64,000 bases of DNA from Roseobacter sp. GAI101 (GCF_000156335.1 NZ_DS999213.1:3729059-3793058), one strand, 5' to 3'; positions 9,924 to 18,626 are shown, counted from the first letter of the stretch. The notes: a model not told the origin generated them from the sequence alone. Made by a program: numbers and translations.

Positions 9924-10964
9924 ATGAAGATGAATAAGCTGGGCCGTACCGATATCGAGGTGACGGATTTTTGTTTGGGGTCAATGACTTGGGGTACGCA
10001 AAACACGCCTGAGGAAGGCCATGCACAGATCGACCGCGCGTTGGAGGCGGGGATCAATTTCATCGACACGGCGGAAATGTATCCCGTCAATCCGATCAAG
10101 GCCGAGACCGTCGGGCTGACCGAACAGATCATCGGCCAGTGGATTGCAAAAAGCGGGCGGCGCAAGGATTTCGTGCTGGCCTCCAAGCATTCGGGCGAAG
10201 GGGCGGCAGTCCGCGACGGGGCGGGAATATCGTCAAAGACCATCCGCGATACGGTCGAAGGATCGTTGAAGCGGTTGCAGACGGATTACATCGATCTGTA
10301 CCAGTTCCACTGGCCCAATCGCGGCAGCTACATGTTCCGCAAGAACTGGACCTACGACCCATCCTCGCAGAACCGCAGCGAGACGATCGCCCACATGGAA
10401 GACTGCATGGGCGCGCTGCAGGATGAGGTAAAGCGCGGCACGATCCGCAGCTTTGGCCTGAGCAACGAAAGCGCGTGGGGGCTGACACAATGGGCCGAGG
10501 CGGCAGAACGCACGGGCGGGCCGCGCCCCGTATCGGTGCAGAATGAATATTCGCTGCTGTGCCGTCTGGCCGATACCGATCTGGCAGAAACGTGCCACAA
10601 CGAAGACATCGGATTGCTGTCGTTTTCGCCGCTTGCGGCGGGCATGTTGACCGGGAAATACCAGAACGGTGCGCTGCCGGACGGGTCGCGCATGGCGATC
10701 AACGGTGATTTGGGCGGGCGCAAGACCGACCGCGTATTTGACGCCACCGCCGCCTATCTGGACATCGCGCAGAAACACGGGCTGGACCCGACCCAGATGG
10801 CGCTGGCCTGGGCGCGCCAGCGGCCCTTCATGACGTCAATTATCTTTGGGGCGACGTCATTGGACCAGCTCGAGGTCGCTTTGGGTGCGATTGATCTGGA
10901 ACTGAATGATGAAATCCTGGCTGATATCAATGCTGCGCACAAAGCGCATCCGATGCCGTACTAA
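9924..10964 (+). CDS. Tas-like aldo/keto reductase
   Basis: A 346-residue NADP(H)-dependent aldo/keto reductase of the Tas/YghZ-like group. The catalytic tetrad is visible: Asp and Tyr in FIDTAEMYP, Lys in ASKHSG and His in YQFHWPNR. The C-terminal cofactor-binding strand includes SIIFGATSLDQL. A GGAGAG ribosome site precedes ATG 9924. It ends 22 bp before the BKACE gene, so the two are probably cotranscribed. A role in the carnitine pathway is possible but not shown, and the substrate is unknown. Confidence 0.85.
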   Translation: MKMNKLGRTDIEVTDFCLGSMTWGTQNTPEEGHAQIDRALEAGINFIDTAEMYPVNPIKAETVGLTEQIIGQWIAKSGRRKDFVLASKHSGEGAAVRDGAGISSKTIRDTVEGSLKRLQTDYIDLYQFHWPNRGSYMFRKNWTYDPSSQNRSETIAHMEDCMGALQDEVKRGTIRSFGLSNESAWGLTQWAEAAERTGGPRPVSVQNEYSLLCRLADTDLAETCHNEDIGLLSFSPLAAGMLTGKYQNGALPDGSRMAINGDLGGRKTDRVFDATAAYLDIAQKHGLDPTQMALAWARQRPFMTSIIFGATSLDQLEVALGAIDLELNDEILADINAAHKAHPMPY

Positions 10965-10986
10965 CCGCTTTTGAAGGAGCCTTACG

Positions 10987-11895
10987 ATGCCTCTTACCAT
11001 GAACAAGGACGTGTTTATCACCTGCGCGGTCACCGGATCGGGCGGCAGCCAGGACCGCAGCCATCATGTGCCCCGGTCGCCGGCCCAGATCGCCGACAGT
11101 GCGATTGCTGCGGCCAAGGCAGGTGCGGCCGTGGTGCATTGCCACGTGCGCGACCCTGAAACCGGCGTGCCAAGCCGCCGGTTGGATCTGTACCGCGAGG
11201 TCACGGAGCGCATCCGCGAATCCGAAACCGATGTGATCTTGAACCTGACGGCGGGCATGGGGGGCGATATCATCTTTGGGCCGACCGAAAACCCGATGCC
11301 CCCGATCGCAGGCACCGACATGATCGGCGCATCCGAGCGGGTCCAGCACATCGCCGAATGCCTGCCCGAGATTTGCACGCTGGATTGCGGTACGATGAAC
11401 TTTGCCGAAGCCGATTACGTGATGACCAACACGCCGGGCATGCTGACGGCGATGGGGCAGATGATGACGCATCTGGGCGTCAAGCCCGAGATCGAGGCGT
11501 TTGACACCGGCCATCTTTGGTACGCCAAGCAACTGGTCAAAGACGGCGTGCTGGACAGCCCCGCGTTGGTGCAGCTGTGCATGGGCGTGCCCTGGGGGGC
11601 ACCGGATGATCTGAACACCTTCATGGCGATGGTAAACAACGTGCCCGACGACTGGACTTTCAGCGCCTTCGGTCTGGGGCGCAACCAGATGGCCTATGTC
11701 GCCGCCTCCGTGCTGGCAGGTGGCAACGTGCGCGTCGGTCTCGAGGATAACCTGTGGCTGGACAAGGGCGTGCTGGCCGAGAACTGGCAACTGGTGGAAC
11801 GTGCAGGCTCGATCATTGAAAACATGGGTGCGCGGGTCATCGGCCCGGCAGAGGTGCGCGAAAAGCTGGGTCTGACCAAACGGGCCCCAAAGTGA
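10987..11895 (+). CDS. BKACE-family enzyme, probable 3-dehydrocarnitine cleavage enzyme
   Basis: A 302-residue protein of the DUF849/BKACE family. These zinc enzymes cleave beta-keto acids with acetyl-CoA to give acetoacetate and a new CoA thioester. The metal-binding HCHVRDP lies near residue 50, and an N-terminal CAVTGSG glycine-rich segment binds substrate. The nearby carnitine dehydrogenase fused to a thioesterase points to dehydrocarnitine as substrate, giving betainyl-CoA plus acetoacetate. That assignment follows known genome contexts of this family, and only the family is certain from the sequence. The next gene starts within its stop codon (GTGA). Confidence 0.88.
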   Translation: MPLTMNKDVFITCAVTGSGGSQDRSHHVPRSPAQIADSAIAAAKAGAAVVHCHVRDPETGVPSRRLDLYREVTERIRESETDVILNLTAGMGGDIIFGPTENPMPPIAGTDMIGASERVQHIAECLPEICTLDCGTMNFAEADYVMTNTPGMLTAMGQMMTHLGVKPEIEAFDTGHLWYAKQLVKDGVLDSPALVQLCMGVPWGAPDDLNTFMAMVNNVPDDWTFSAFGLGRNQMAYVAASVLAGGNVRVGLEDNLWLDKGVLAENWQLVERAGSIIENMGARVIGPAEVREKLGLTKRAPK

Positions 11896-12386
11896 AATAT
11901 GCTTTGCTGGCGTTGACCCTGCTGGCGGGCTGTGCGGCCCCTCTGGCCAAGGACGGTCTGGGGTACCGCGACACGACGGCGCTGATCGGGGCCACCGCGC
12001 GCTATGATGCCGACCGTTTTGCGGGGGCATGGGTGGTCCGGGGCAGCTTTGCTCTGGATGCGCCTGACCGGGTGGCCTTGGTCGACAGCACGGGCGGCCC
12101 GGCATTCCAGCTTTGTGATGATGCGGGGACGTGCGAGGCGCTTTGGCTGGCGACGGCAACAGGTCAGGGCCGCTATGCCCTGACCCAACCCGACGGCACC
12201 CCGCGCGATCTGTGGGTGCTTTGGGTAGACGAAGGGTTCCGCACCGCCGTGGTGGGCAACCCTGCAGGCGATTTTGGCTGGATTTTGGACCGCAAGCCGA
12301 CGGGCGGCGCGGACCGGATCACGGCCGCACGCGAGATATTGGATTTCAACGGCTATGATATCAGCCAGTTAAGGATGCGAAAATGA
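11892..12386 (+). CDS. Lipocalin-like outer-membrane lipoprotein
   Basis: A 164-residue secreted lipoprotein. The signal peptide ends in the lipobox LLAGC (cleavage before Cys14). The body resembles bacterial lipocalins of the Blc type: an early FAGAWVVRG in the position of the GxW lipocalin motif, later LWVDEGFRTAVVGNPAGDFG and WILDRKP, and a closing GYDISQL helix. It starts with GTG inside the previous stop codon and ends overlapping the dehydrogenase ATG, so it is translationally coupled in the carnitine operon. Lipocalins bind hydrophobic ligands, and a lipocalin in a carnitine operon could handle acyl-carnitines or lipids. That is speculation. Confidence 0.7.
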   Translation: MKYALLALTLLAGCAAPLAKDGLGYRDTTALIGATARYDADRFAGAWVVRGSFALDAPDRVALVDSTGGPAFQLCDDAGTCEALWLATATGQGRYALTQPDGTPRDLWVLWVDEGFRTAVVGNPAGDFGWILDRKPTGGADRITAAREILDFNGYDISQLRMRK

Positions 12387-13858
12387 CGAAGATTGCGGCA
12401 ATTATTGGCGGCGGAGTAATCGGTGGCGGATGGGCCGCGCGTTTCGCGCTGAACGGGTGGAACGTACAGGTTTTTGACCCCGACCCCCAGGCCGAACGCA
12501 AGATTGGCGAAGTCATGGCCAACGCCCGCCGCTCCATGCCCGGTCTGACCGATGTGGCCTTGCCGGACGCAGGCGCAATCAGCTTTCACGACAGCATTTC
12601 CGACGCCGTCGCAGGGGCGTCGTGGATTCAGGAAAGCGTGCCGGAGCGGCTTGAGATCAAGCACACGACCTTTGGTGCGATCCAGCAGGCCTGTGATCCG
12701 GATGCGGTGATCGGATCGTCTACCTCGGGCTTCAAACCCTCCGAATTGCAAGAGGGCATGGCGCGCCCCGATCAGATCATGGTCGCGCATCCATTCAACC
12801 CTGTCTATCTGCTGCCGCTGGTTGAACTGGTGCCGGGCAATGGCATCGACGGGCCGATGGTCGACAAGGCCAAGGCAACCCTGACGTCGATCGGGATGTA
12901 CCCGTTGCACCTGAAGAAAGAAATCGACGCCCATGTCGCGGACCGCTTCCTTGAGGCCGTCTGGCGCGAGGCGCTGTGGCTGGTCAAGGATGGCATCGCC
13001 ACCACCGAAGAAATCGACAACGCCATCCGCTATGGCTTTGGCATCCGCTGGGCGCAGATGGGTCTGTTCGAGACCTACCGCGTGGCAGGGGGAGAGGCCG
13101 GGATGAAGCATTTCATGGCGCAGTTCGGGCCTGCACTGGAATGGCCGTGGACCAAACTGATGGACGTACCCGAATTCAATGACGAGCTGGTTGATCTGAT
13201 CGCGGGGCAGTCCGATGAACAGTCCGGCGCATATGGCATCCGCGATCTGGAACGCATCCGCGACAACAATCTGGTGTCGATGATGCGCGCGCTCAAGCAG
13301 CAGGACTGGGGCGCAGGCCGGTTGATGAAGCAGCACGAGGCGACGTTGCGCGCAGGCACGGCGCTGGCCGCGCGCGCCGACGACATCGAAGACGCCAGCC
13401 AGCCAGTGCTGACCGTACGCCGTGCCGTGCCGCTGGATTGGACCGACTACAACGGCCACATGACCGAAGCGAAATACCTGCAAGCCTTTGCCGATGCGAC
13501 GGACCGCTTTATGGAACTGATCGGCTGTGATGCCGAATACATCGCCTCGGGTGGCAGCTATTTCACGGCGGAAACGCACATTCGTCATGTGGACGAGGTG
13601 CACGCCGGCGCCCTGATCGAGGTCCGCACGCGGGTGTTGATGGGGGCGGGCAAGAAGATGCACCTGTGGCACGAGATGTACGAGGGCGACCGCCTGCTGG
13701 CCACGGGGGAACATTTCCTGCTTCACGTCAGCTTGCAAACCCGCAAACCGTCCGACCCCAGCGACAAAATCGAAGCTGCATTGGTGCGGTTCGCCCAAGC
13801 CCACGCCAGCCTGCCTATGCCCGAAGGGGTTGGCCGCCACGTCGGCGCACCCCGGTGA
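12383..13858 (+). CDS. lcdH: Carnitine 3-dehydrogenase fused to a betainyl-CoA thioesterase domain
   Basis: A 491-residue two-domain protein. Residues about 1-320 form a 3-hydroxyacyl-CoA-dehydrogenase-like NAD+ enzyme (GGGVIGGGWAARF dinucleotide fold, then STSGFKPSEL and HPFNPVYLLPLVE around the catalytic His). Residues about 345-480 form a hot-dog thioesterase (VPLDWTDYNGHMTEAKY). The first domain would oxidise L-carnitine to 3-dehydrocarnitine. The second would hydrolyse betainyl-CoA made by the BKACE enzyme to glycine betaine and CoA. The pairing of these steps with the neighbouring BKACE gene is strong support. Start ATG overlaps the lipocalin stop and the end overlaps the SDR start. Confidence 0.88.
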   Translation: MTKIAAIIGGGVIGGGWAARFALNGWNVQVFDPDPQAERKIGEVMANARRSMPGLTDVALPDAGAISFHDSISDAVAGASWIQESVPERLEIKHTTFGAIQQACDPDAVIGSSTSGFKPSELQEGMARPDQIMVAHPFNPVYLLPLVELVPGNGIDGPMVDKAKATLTSIGMYPLHLKKEIDAHVADRFLEAVWREALWLVKDGIATTEEIDNAIRYGFGIRWAQMGLFETYRVAGGEAGMKHFMAQFGPALEWPWTKLMDVPEFNDELVDLIAGQSDEQSGAYGIRDLERIRDNNLVSMMRALKQQDWGAGRLMKQHEATLRAGTALAARADDIEDASQPVLTVRRAVPLDWTDYNGHMTEAKYLQAFADATDRFMELIGCDAEYIASGGSYFTAETHIRHVDEVHAGALIEVRTRVLMGAGKKMHLWHEMYEGDRLLATGEHFLLHVSLQTRKPSDPSDKIEAALVRFAQAHASLPMPEGVGRHVGAPR

Positions 13859-14602
13859 AGCAGGTTCTGATCACCGCTGGCGCGTCAGGCATCGGGCGCG
13901 CCATGGGCGAGGCCTTTGCCGACGCGGGGTTCCAGGTCTGGGTGACAGATGTCGACGCCGCCGGCCTGGCCGATCTGCCCCAGACGTGGCATGGCCGTCA
14001 GGTCAGTGCGACGGATGAGGTCGCGATGGCCGATGTCATCGCGCAGATGGGCCGCATTGATGTGCTGTGTGCCAATGCGGGTATCGCGGGGCCAACGGCG
14101 CGGGTCGAAGACGTGGCACTGGATGATTTCCGCGCCTGCGTCAGCGTCAATCTGGAAGGGGCGTTCATCGCGGCAAAACATGCCGCACCCTTGATGAAGG
14201 CGGCACGCAGCGGGGCCATCGTGATCACCTCGTCAACCGCGGGCATCTACGGCTACCCCAACCGCGCGCCATACGCGGCGGCGAAATGGGCGATGATCGG
14301 CCTGATGAAGACCTTGGCGATGGAACTTGGCCCCTTCGGCATCCGCGCCAACGCGATCTGCCCCGGATCGGTCGAAGGCCCGCGCATGGAAGGTGTGCTG
14401 GCCCGCGAAGCTGTGGCCAAAGGGCATGACACGCGATCAGGTCTATGACGGTTATGCGTCGGGCACGTCGATGCGCAGCTTTGTCGAGGCGCGCGATGTC
14501 GCGAACATGGCGGTGTTTCTGGGCTCGGACGGGGCGCGGCTGGTATCGGGGCAGGTGATCGCCGTGGACGGGCATACGGAAAATCCCGACCCCAAACTGT
14601 GA
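13855..14602 (+). pseudogene. Short-chain dehydrogenase/reductase interrupted by a +1 frameshift
   Basis: A classical SDR beginning with GTG inside the previous stop. It has a TAGASGIG cofactor motif near residue 8, NAG in CANAGIAG, a catalytic Ser in ITSSTAG and YAAAK. The first frame ends with a premature TGA at 14446-14448. The remaining C-terminus, including the family-typical DVANMAVFLGSD and SGQVIAVDGH, continues in the +1 frame to a stop at 14600-14602. The two frames join at AAAGGGC (14419-14425), where one extra base would explain the shift. Without the C-terminus the product should be unstable. It could be a real mutation, a sequencing error or, less likely, programmed frameshifting. 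Its substrate in the carnitine operon is unknown. Confidence 0.85.
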
Positions 14603-14645
14603 TTGAAGGCTGGCAAGGCGGCGCGAAACGCGCATAAGGGGCTGC

Positions 14646-15563
14646 ATGACACATGCATTGCCCGACCTGTGGATCCTCGTCACGCTTGCCGCCGCCGTCT
14701 TTCAGACCGCGCGGTTCATGCTGCAAAAATATCTTGCGACCGCGACGCTTTCGGCAGCCGGGGCCACATTTGCACGGTTCCTGTATTCGGCACCGTTTAT
14801 CATTGGCGGATTGGCCGCCTATCTTGGGGCAAGCGGGACATCTTTGCCGCAGATGGCCCCGCGCTTCTGGGCCTATGGGCTGCTGGGCGGCACGGCGCAA
14901 ATCCTCGCGACGGTGTGCGTTGTCCTGCTTTTCAAGCAACGCAATTTTGCCGTCGGGATCACCTTCAAGAAGACCGAAGTGATCCTGACCGTTCTGATGG
15001 GATGGCTGATCCTGGGCGAAGGCGTCACTGGATGGGGATTTGCCGCAATCGGGTTAGGTGTGGTGGGGTTGCTGTTGCTTTCGGGCAAAAAGGGATCGAC
15101 GGGGTTCCACCTTGGTGATCTGCGCAATCGCGCGGCAGGGCTGGGCATAGCGTCGGGTTTTTTGTTCGCGATTTCGGCGGTCACCTACCGGGGCGCAACG
15201 CTGGCGGTGACGTCGGAGTTGCCTGTGCTGCGGGCGGGTGTGACCCTAGCGGCGGTGGTCTGCATGCAGTCGTTGATCATGGCCGTCTGGCTGCGGTGGC
15301 GGGAGCCCGGCCAGATGGGGGCCGTTTGGCAGGCGCGCAACGTCGCGGTCTGGATCGGGCTGATGTCGCTGGGCGGATCGCTATGCTGGTTCATCGCCTT
15401 CACACTTGAGAACGCCGCCTACGTCAAGGCACTGGGGCAGGTCGAGCTGATCCTGAGCGTCGCGGCGTCGACGTTGTTCTTCCACGAGAAAATCACAGGC
15501 CGCGAATGGGCGGGCATGGCAGTGCTGGTCAGCTCGATCCTGATGCTGGTGCTCGTCACCTGA
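14646..15563 (+). CDS. EamA/DMT-superfamily permease
   Basis: A 305-residue membrane protein with about ten predicted helices in two EamA repeats. The second repeat ends with ALGQVELILSVAASTLFF, EKITGREWAGM and a closing hydrophobic helix. DMT permeases export or import small metabolites by ion exchange or facilitated diffusion. It lies 43 bp after the SDR and is on the same strand, so it may be the last gene of the carnitine operon. Substrate is not deducible. The start MTHALPD at 14646 is supported by the following helix, although the upstream ribosome site is weak. Confidence 0.8.
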   Translation: MTHALPDLWILVTLAAAVFQTARFMLQKYLATATLSAAGATFARFLYSAPFIIGGLAAYLGASGTSLPQMAPRFWAYGLLGGTAQILATVCVVLLFKQRNFAVGITFKKTEVILTVLMGWLILGEGVTGWGFAAIGLGVVGLLLLSGKKGSTGFHLGDLRNRAAGLGIASGFLFAISAVTYRGATLAVTSELPVLRAGVTLAAVVCMQSLIMAVWLRWREPGQMGAVWQARNVAVWIGLMSLGGSLCWFIAFTLENAAYVKALGQVELILSVAASTLFFHEKITGREWAGMAVLVSSILMLVLVT

Positions 15564-15572
15564 GGCACGCGC

Positions 15573-15602
15573 GGAATTTTACAAAATTCCGGACCGTTTT
15601 TT
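15573..15602 (+). terminator. AT-rich hairpin with T-run after the DMT gene
   Basis: GGAATTTT-AC-AAAATTCC (15573-15590) is a perfect 8-bp inverted repeat followed after a short gap by six T at 15597-15602. It sits between convergent genes. It could end the carnitine operon transcript, although the AT-rich stem is weak. Confidence 0.4.
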
Positions 15603-15628
15603 CGAAAAAGACAGCGACGCCAGCAGCG

Positions 15629-16324
15629 TCAGTCTGTCATCGGGCGACCGCGCAGGCGCAGGAAAAGGCTTTCTTCATCGTTGTTCTTGAAGAACGGGAC
15701 AGACGCGGGCGGGGCCAGGTCCTTGGCGCGGGCTTCGACTTCGGCCAGCACAACCTCTGTGATGAAGGGCATGTCGAAGGATCGCGCGTCGGACAGGGCG
15801 ACCCATTGCAGATGGGAAAGCTCGTCACAGGCGGCGTCGAAATCATCCAGGTCCGTCGCAATGTGGTCCGCATCGACCAGAAAGAACCGGGCATCAAAAC
15901 GCCGCGGACGGCCCGGAGGGGTCAATGCGCGGAAAACAAATTGCAGCGCGGAGGCATCGGGCACATAGCCGCGTTCGGCAAAGCTTGCCCAGTCATCATG
16001 CGGTGTACCTTGCCAATCGCCCTTTTGGCCCAGGATCAGCCCGGTTTCCTCCCAAAGTTCGCGGATGCCCGCGACGGCCAGAGCATGGGCAAGCGTGGGA
16101 TCGGCGTCCTCGGCCAGACGGTCGCGGCACATTTCGGGCAGAGGGCTGGCCAGGGCGATATCGGCGTCATCCTTGTCCACGGCACCGCCGGGGAACACGA
16201 ACTTGTTGGGCATGAACACGGCTTTCGACCCGCGTTGACCCATCAGGATGCGCGGGCTTTCAAAGCGGTCGCGAATCACGATGACTGTCGATGCGTTGCG
16301 AATTTGTGTCTTGTCGATTGTCAT
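15629..16324 (-). CDS. Nudix hydrolase (NUDT7/19-like)
   Basis: A 231-residue Nudix protein. The box is split by an insertion of about 40 residues: FVFPGGAVDKDD near residue 45, then AVAGIRELWEETGLILG near residue 85 supplies the catalytic RExxEExG. This inserted Nudix box is characteristic of the CoA- and acyl-CoA-pyrophosphatase-like NUDT7/NUDT19 branch. It would cleave a nucleoside diphosphate linked to another moiety. Possible substrates include CoA thioesters or NADH, but they cannot be assigned here. It is convergent with the DMT transporter, and the DUF983 gene lies upstream on the same strand. Confidence 0.82.
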   Translation of the reverse strand: MTIDKTQIRNASTVIVIRDRFESPRILMGQRGSKAVFMPNKFVFPGGAVDKDDADIALASPLPEMCRDRLAEDADPTLAHALAVAGIRELWEETGLILGQKGDWQGTPHDDWASFAERGYVPDASALQFVFRALTPPGRPRRFDARFFLVDADHIATDLDDFDAACDELSHLQWVALSDARSFDMPFITEVVLAEVEARAKDLAPPASVPFFKNNDEESLFLRLRGRPMTD

Positions 16325-16374
16325 AGGTCAGCCTTTGCCGTTGCGTTTGGGCCAAGGCGTCAAGGGTGCGGCTA

Positions 16375-16776
16375 TCAGCCGTTGCCGAATCCACCCATGC
16401 CTTTTGCCCATTGGAAGCCGATCAGGGCCCCCTTCAGTCTGGGCAGAAGGTAAAGCGACAATCCAACGCAGCCAACAGCAAAGATGGTGAACAGCGTCAA
16501 AGGTTCGGGCCGCCAGTTCACGAATACGACGTGCAGCATAGGTGCCATCAGGTGACCGACGACGAGGATCGTCATATAGGCGGGACCGTCATCGGCACGA
16601 TGGTGGAAAAACTCCTCGCGGCACGCTGTGCAGCTGTCATTGACCTTGAGATAGCTTTTCAGCAGCGCGCCGCCGCCACAGTTCGGGCATTTGCGACGCC
16701 AGCCGCGCAGCAGGGCGGTGGACAGCTTGCGGTCCTGCGGGTCGATCTGTTCAATTTCTACGGTTCGGTCGGTCAT
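16375..16776 (-). CDS. DUF983 zinc-ribbon membrane protein
   Basis: A 133-residue protein of the DUF983 family. An N-terminal zinc-ribbon-like CPNCGGG ... CTACREE is followed by two hydrophobic segments at about residues 65-90 and 95-115. GGAGG lies upstream of ATG 16776. DUF983 proteins are widespread in alphaproteobacteria and have no established function. A link to cytochrome oxidase biogenesis loci is seen in some genomes but not here. It precedes the Nudix gene on the same strand. Confidence 0.8.
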   Translation of the reverse strand: MTDRTVEIEQIDPQDRKLSTALLRGWRRKCPNCGGGALLKSYLKVNDSCTACREEFFHHRADDGPAYMTILVVGHLMAPMLHVVFVNWRPEPLTLFTIFAVGCVGLSLYLLPRLKGALIGFQWAKGMGGFGNG

Positions 16777-16978
16777 GGTGTATCCTTGTTCCTCCTCTAC
16801 ATGCGGGCAAACCACATCAAATGAAAGGGGCCAGTGTCGCGTTGCGGCGGGATGTCGCAAAACAGGCCTGACAAACTTTTTTCATATTTTTCCGACGGAA
16901 GTTTTAAGGCGCGCCGTTTGAACCGGTATCGCCACGCAGAAGACGTGGTTGAAACCAAGATCACCAAAGGAAAAACAA

Positions 16979-17631
16979 ATGACTTACCGAGCAAATATTC
17001 AAATCGCAGTTCTCAGTGGCCTGATTGCTTTGGGGGGCAGCGCCTTGGTTGCGCAAGAGACCGCAAAGGATGCAGGCCCCAAGATGGACCGCTTTGCCGA
17101 GATGGACACCAATGGCGACGGTGCTTTGACCCAGGACGAGATGAAAGCCCACGCGCAGGCCCGTTTTGCACAGGCCGATACGGATGGCGACGGTTTCCTG
17201 ACCGCCGAAGAAATGCAGGCCGCTGCAGCAGCCCGCATGACCGAGCGTGCCGAGCGGATGATGGCCAAGCTGGACAAGGACGGCAACGGATCGCTGTCGG
17301 TGGAAGAACTGCAAGCCATGGGCGAGGGCCGGATGGACAAGCGGTCCGCAAAGATGATGGAGCGCATGGATGCCAATGAGGACGGCAAGCTGTCGCCCGA
17401 AGAAATGGCCGGTCGTCATTCACCGGAAGAAATGTTTACCAAGCTGGACGCCGACAAGGACGGCACGGTGAGCGCCGAAGAATTCGCCAGGCCCGGATGG
17501 GTGGCATGCGCGCCGGACACGGTGGGCATGTCAAGCACGGGGAACATGGCAAGCGCGCCGGGCATGGTGACCATAAAATGCACGGCAAGGACCACGGCAA
17601 GGATCACGACGACAAGCCCGCGTCGGAATAA
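16979..17631 (+). pseudogene. Secreted EF-hand, His-rich protein with a frameshift
   Basis: A signal peptide (MTYRANIQIAVLSGLIALGG...) precedes several EF-hand loops with the DxDxDG pattern (DTNGDGALT, DTDGDGFLT, DKDGNGSLS, DANEDGKLS, DADKDGTVS). After AEEFA (about 17486) the frame runs on into the downstream sigma gene. In the other forward frame, however, a His-rich tail follows (GHGGH, KHGEHGK, GHGDHK, KDHGKDHDD) and ends at TAA 17629-17631, directly before a hairpin. One missing base near 17486-17492 (for example GCCAAGGCC read as GCCAGGCC) restores a normal protein. The product would be a periplasmic calcium/metal-binding protein. The proximity to an ECF sigma and a CnrX-like sensor suggests metal sensing or buffering. 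Confidence 0.8.
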
Positions 17632-17637
17632 GATCAT

Positions 17638-17670
17638 GGTGCAGGCGCGCTTGAATGGTGCGCCTGCACC
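17638..17670 (+). terminator. GC-rich hairpin between the EF-hand gene and the ECF sigma gene
   Basis: GGTGCAGGCGC (17638-17648) and GCGCCTGCACC (17660-17670) form a perfect 11-bp stem with an 11-nt loop. It begins 7 bp after the ancestral stop of the EF-hand gene. No T-run follows, so it is a weak intrinsic terminator or an attenuator. It overlaps an ATG at 17636, which makes that codon an unlikely start for the sigma factor. Confidence 0.55.
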
Positions 17671-17686
17671 CGCTAGCCGTGATGGG

Positions 17687-18289
17687 ATGACGATGCACGT
17701 TTCCAACGATGCCGACGACGGGGGCGATCCGGATGCCGATTTGCTGTTGCGCTATGCGCAGGGCGATGCGGCGGCGGCACGGCTTTTGACCGTGCAGTTG
17801 ACGCCGCGCGTTTTCGGGCACGCGTTCAGGGTGTTGGGGGATAGTAGCGAGGCCGAGGACGTGACCCAGGATGCGTTGATGCGCCTGTGGAAGATCGCGC
17901 CGGACTGGCGGATCGGCGAGGCGAAGGTGTCGACGTGGCTGTACCGCGTGGTGGCCAATCTTTGTACCGACCGTTTGCGGAGACGCGGGCGCGGGGTTGC
18001 GTTGGAAGACATCGCGGAACCCACCGACCCCACCGAAAGTGCAGAGGCGAAGATACAGCGCGGTGCCCGCCAGGAGGCGCTGCAAACCGCGCTTGATGCA
18101 TTGCCGGACCGCCAGCGGCAGGCGGTGGTCTTGCGCCACATTGACGGCTTGGCCAATCCTGAAATCGCTGCCATCCTCGACATCGGTGTCGAGGCGGTGG
18201 AAAGCCTGACAGCGCGGGGCAAACGTGCGCTGGCGAAACGACTTGGCGGACAGCGTGACGCCTTAGGATATGATGATGACAAAACCTGA
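17687..18289 (+). CDS. ECF-type sigma-70 family factor
   Basis: A sigma factor of about 200 residues. Region 2 includes AFRVLGDSSEAEDVTQDALMRLW and VSTWLYRVVANLCTDRLRRR. Region 4 includes LDALPDRQRQAVVLRHIDGLANPEIAAILDI followed by the recognition helix VEAVESLTARGKRAL. Starts are possible at ATG 17687 or 17693; ATG 17636 lies in a hairpin arm and is unlikely. The end overlaps the next small membrane gene, and a CnrX-like sensor follows, so it is probably controlled by an anti-sigma factor and a periplasmic signal. It would direct RNA polymerase to a small stress or metal regulon, not identified here. Confidence 0.9.
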   Translation: MTMHVSNDADDGGDPDADLLLRYAQGDAAAARLLTVQLTPRVFGHAFRVLGDSSEAEDVTQDALMRLWKIAPDWRIGEAKVSTWLYRVVANLCTDRLRRRGRGVALEDIAEPTDPTESAEAKIQRGARQEALQTALDALPDRQRQAVVLRHIDGLANPEIAAILDIGVEAVESLTARGKRALAKRLGGQRDALGYDDDKT

Positions 18290-18623
18290 CACAGATATGC
18301 TTGAAAGCCTGTTCCAAGATGCCCGCGCAGCGCCGCCGCAGATGCCCGCCGGGTTGATGGAGCGTGTGATGGCCGATGCCTTGGCCCTGCAATCAAGCCC
18401 CCCTGCGCGCGGCTGGCGTGGGCTGTGGCAGGCGATTGGCGGGGCACCGGCCCTGGGCGGTCTGATCACCGCCACGGCCGTGGGCTTTTGGATCGGGGTT
18501 GCGCCCCCCAGCGGTTTGCCGGAAATCGCGGCGCAGATCATCACCGGGGACACTTATGCCACCATCGGCGACGACAGCGTGAACGCGCTGACGGCCTTTG
18601 GCTGGGACATTGAGGAAGGTTAG
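18276..18623 (+). CDS. Small one-TM protein, probable anti-sigma factor
   Basis: A 115-residue protein with a cytoplasmic N-terminus of about 55 residues, one transmembrane segment (about ALGGLITATAVGFWIGVA) and a short periplasmic tail. It overlaps the 3' end of the sigma gene and is followed by a periplasmic sensor gene, the arrangement of cnrH-cnrY-cnrX-type loci. That makes it the likely CnrY-like anti-sigma, though I see no recognised anti-sigma domain. Three consecutive ATGs (18270, 18273, 18276) are available. I chose 18276 because it has the best spacing from AGGA. Confidence 0.6.
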   Translation: MTKPDTDMLESLFQDARAAPPQMPAGLMERVMADALALQSSPPARGWRGLWQAIGGAPALGGLITATAVGFWIGVAPPSGLPEIAAQIITGDTYATIGDDSVNALTAFGWDIEEG

Positions 18624-18626
18624 GGC

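Noticed and set aside
16949..18289. A single forward frame of about 446 codons joining EF-hands to a sigma factor.
   Set aside because: The His-rich tail in another frame ending at 17629-17631 just before a hairpin shows two genes and a frameshift.
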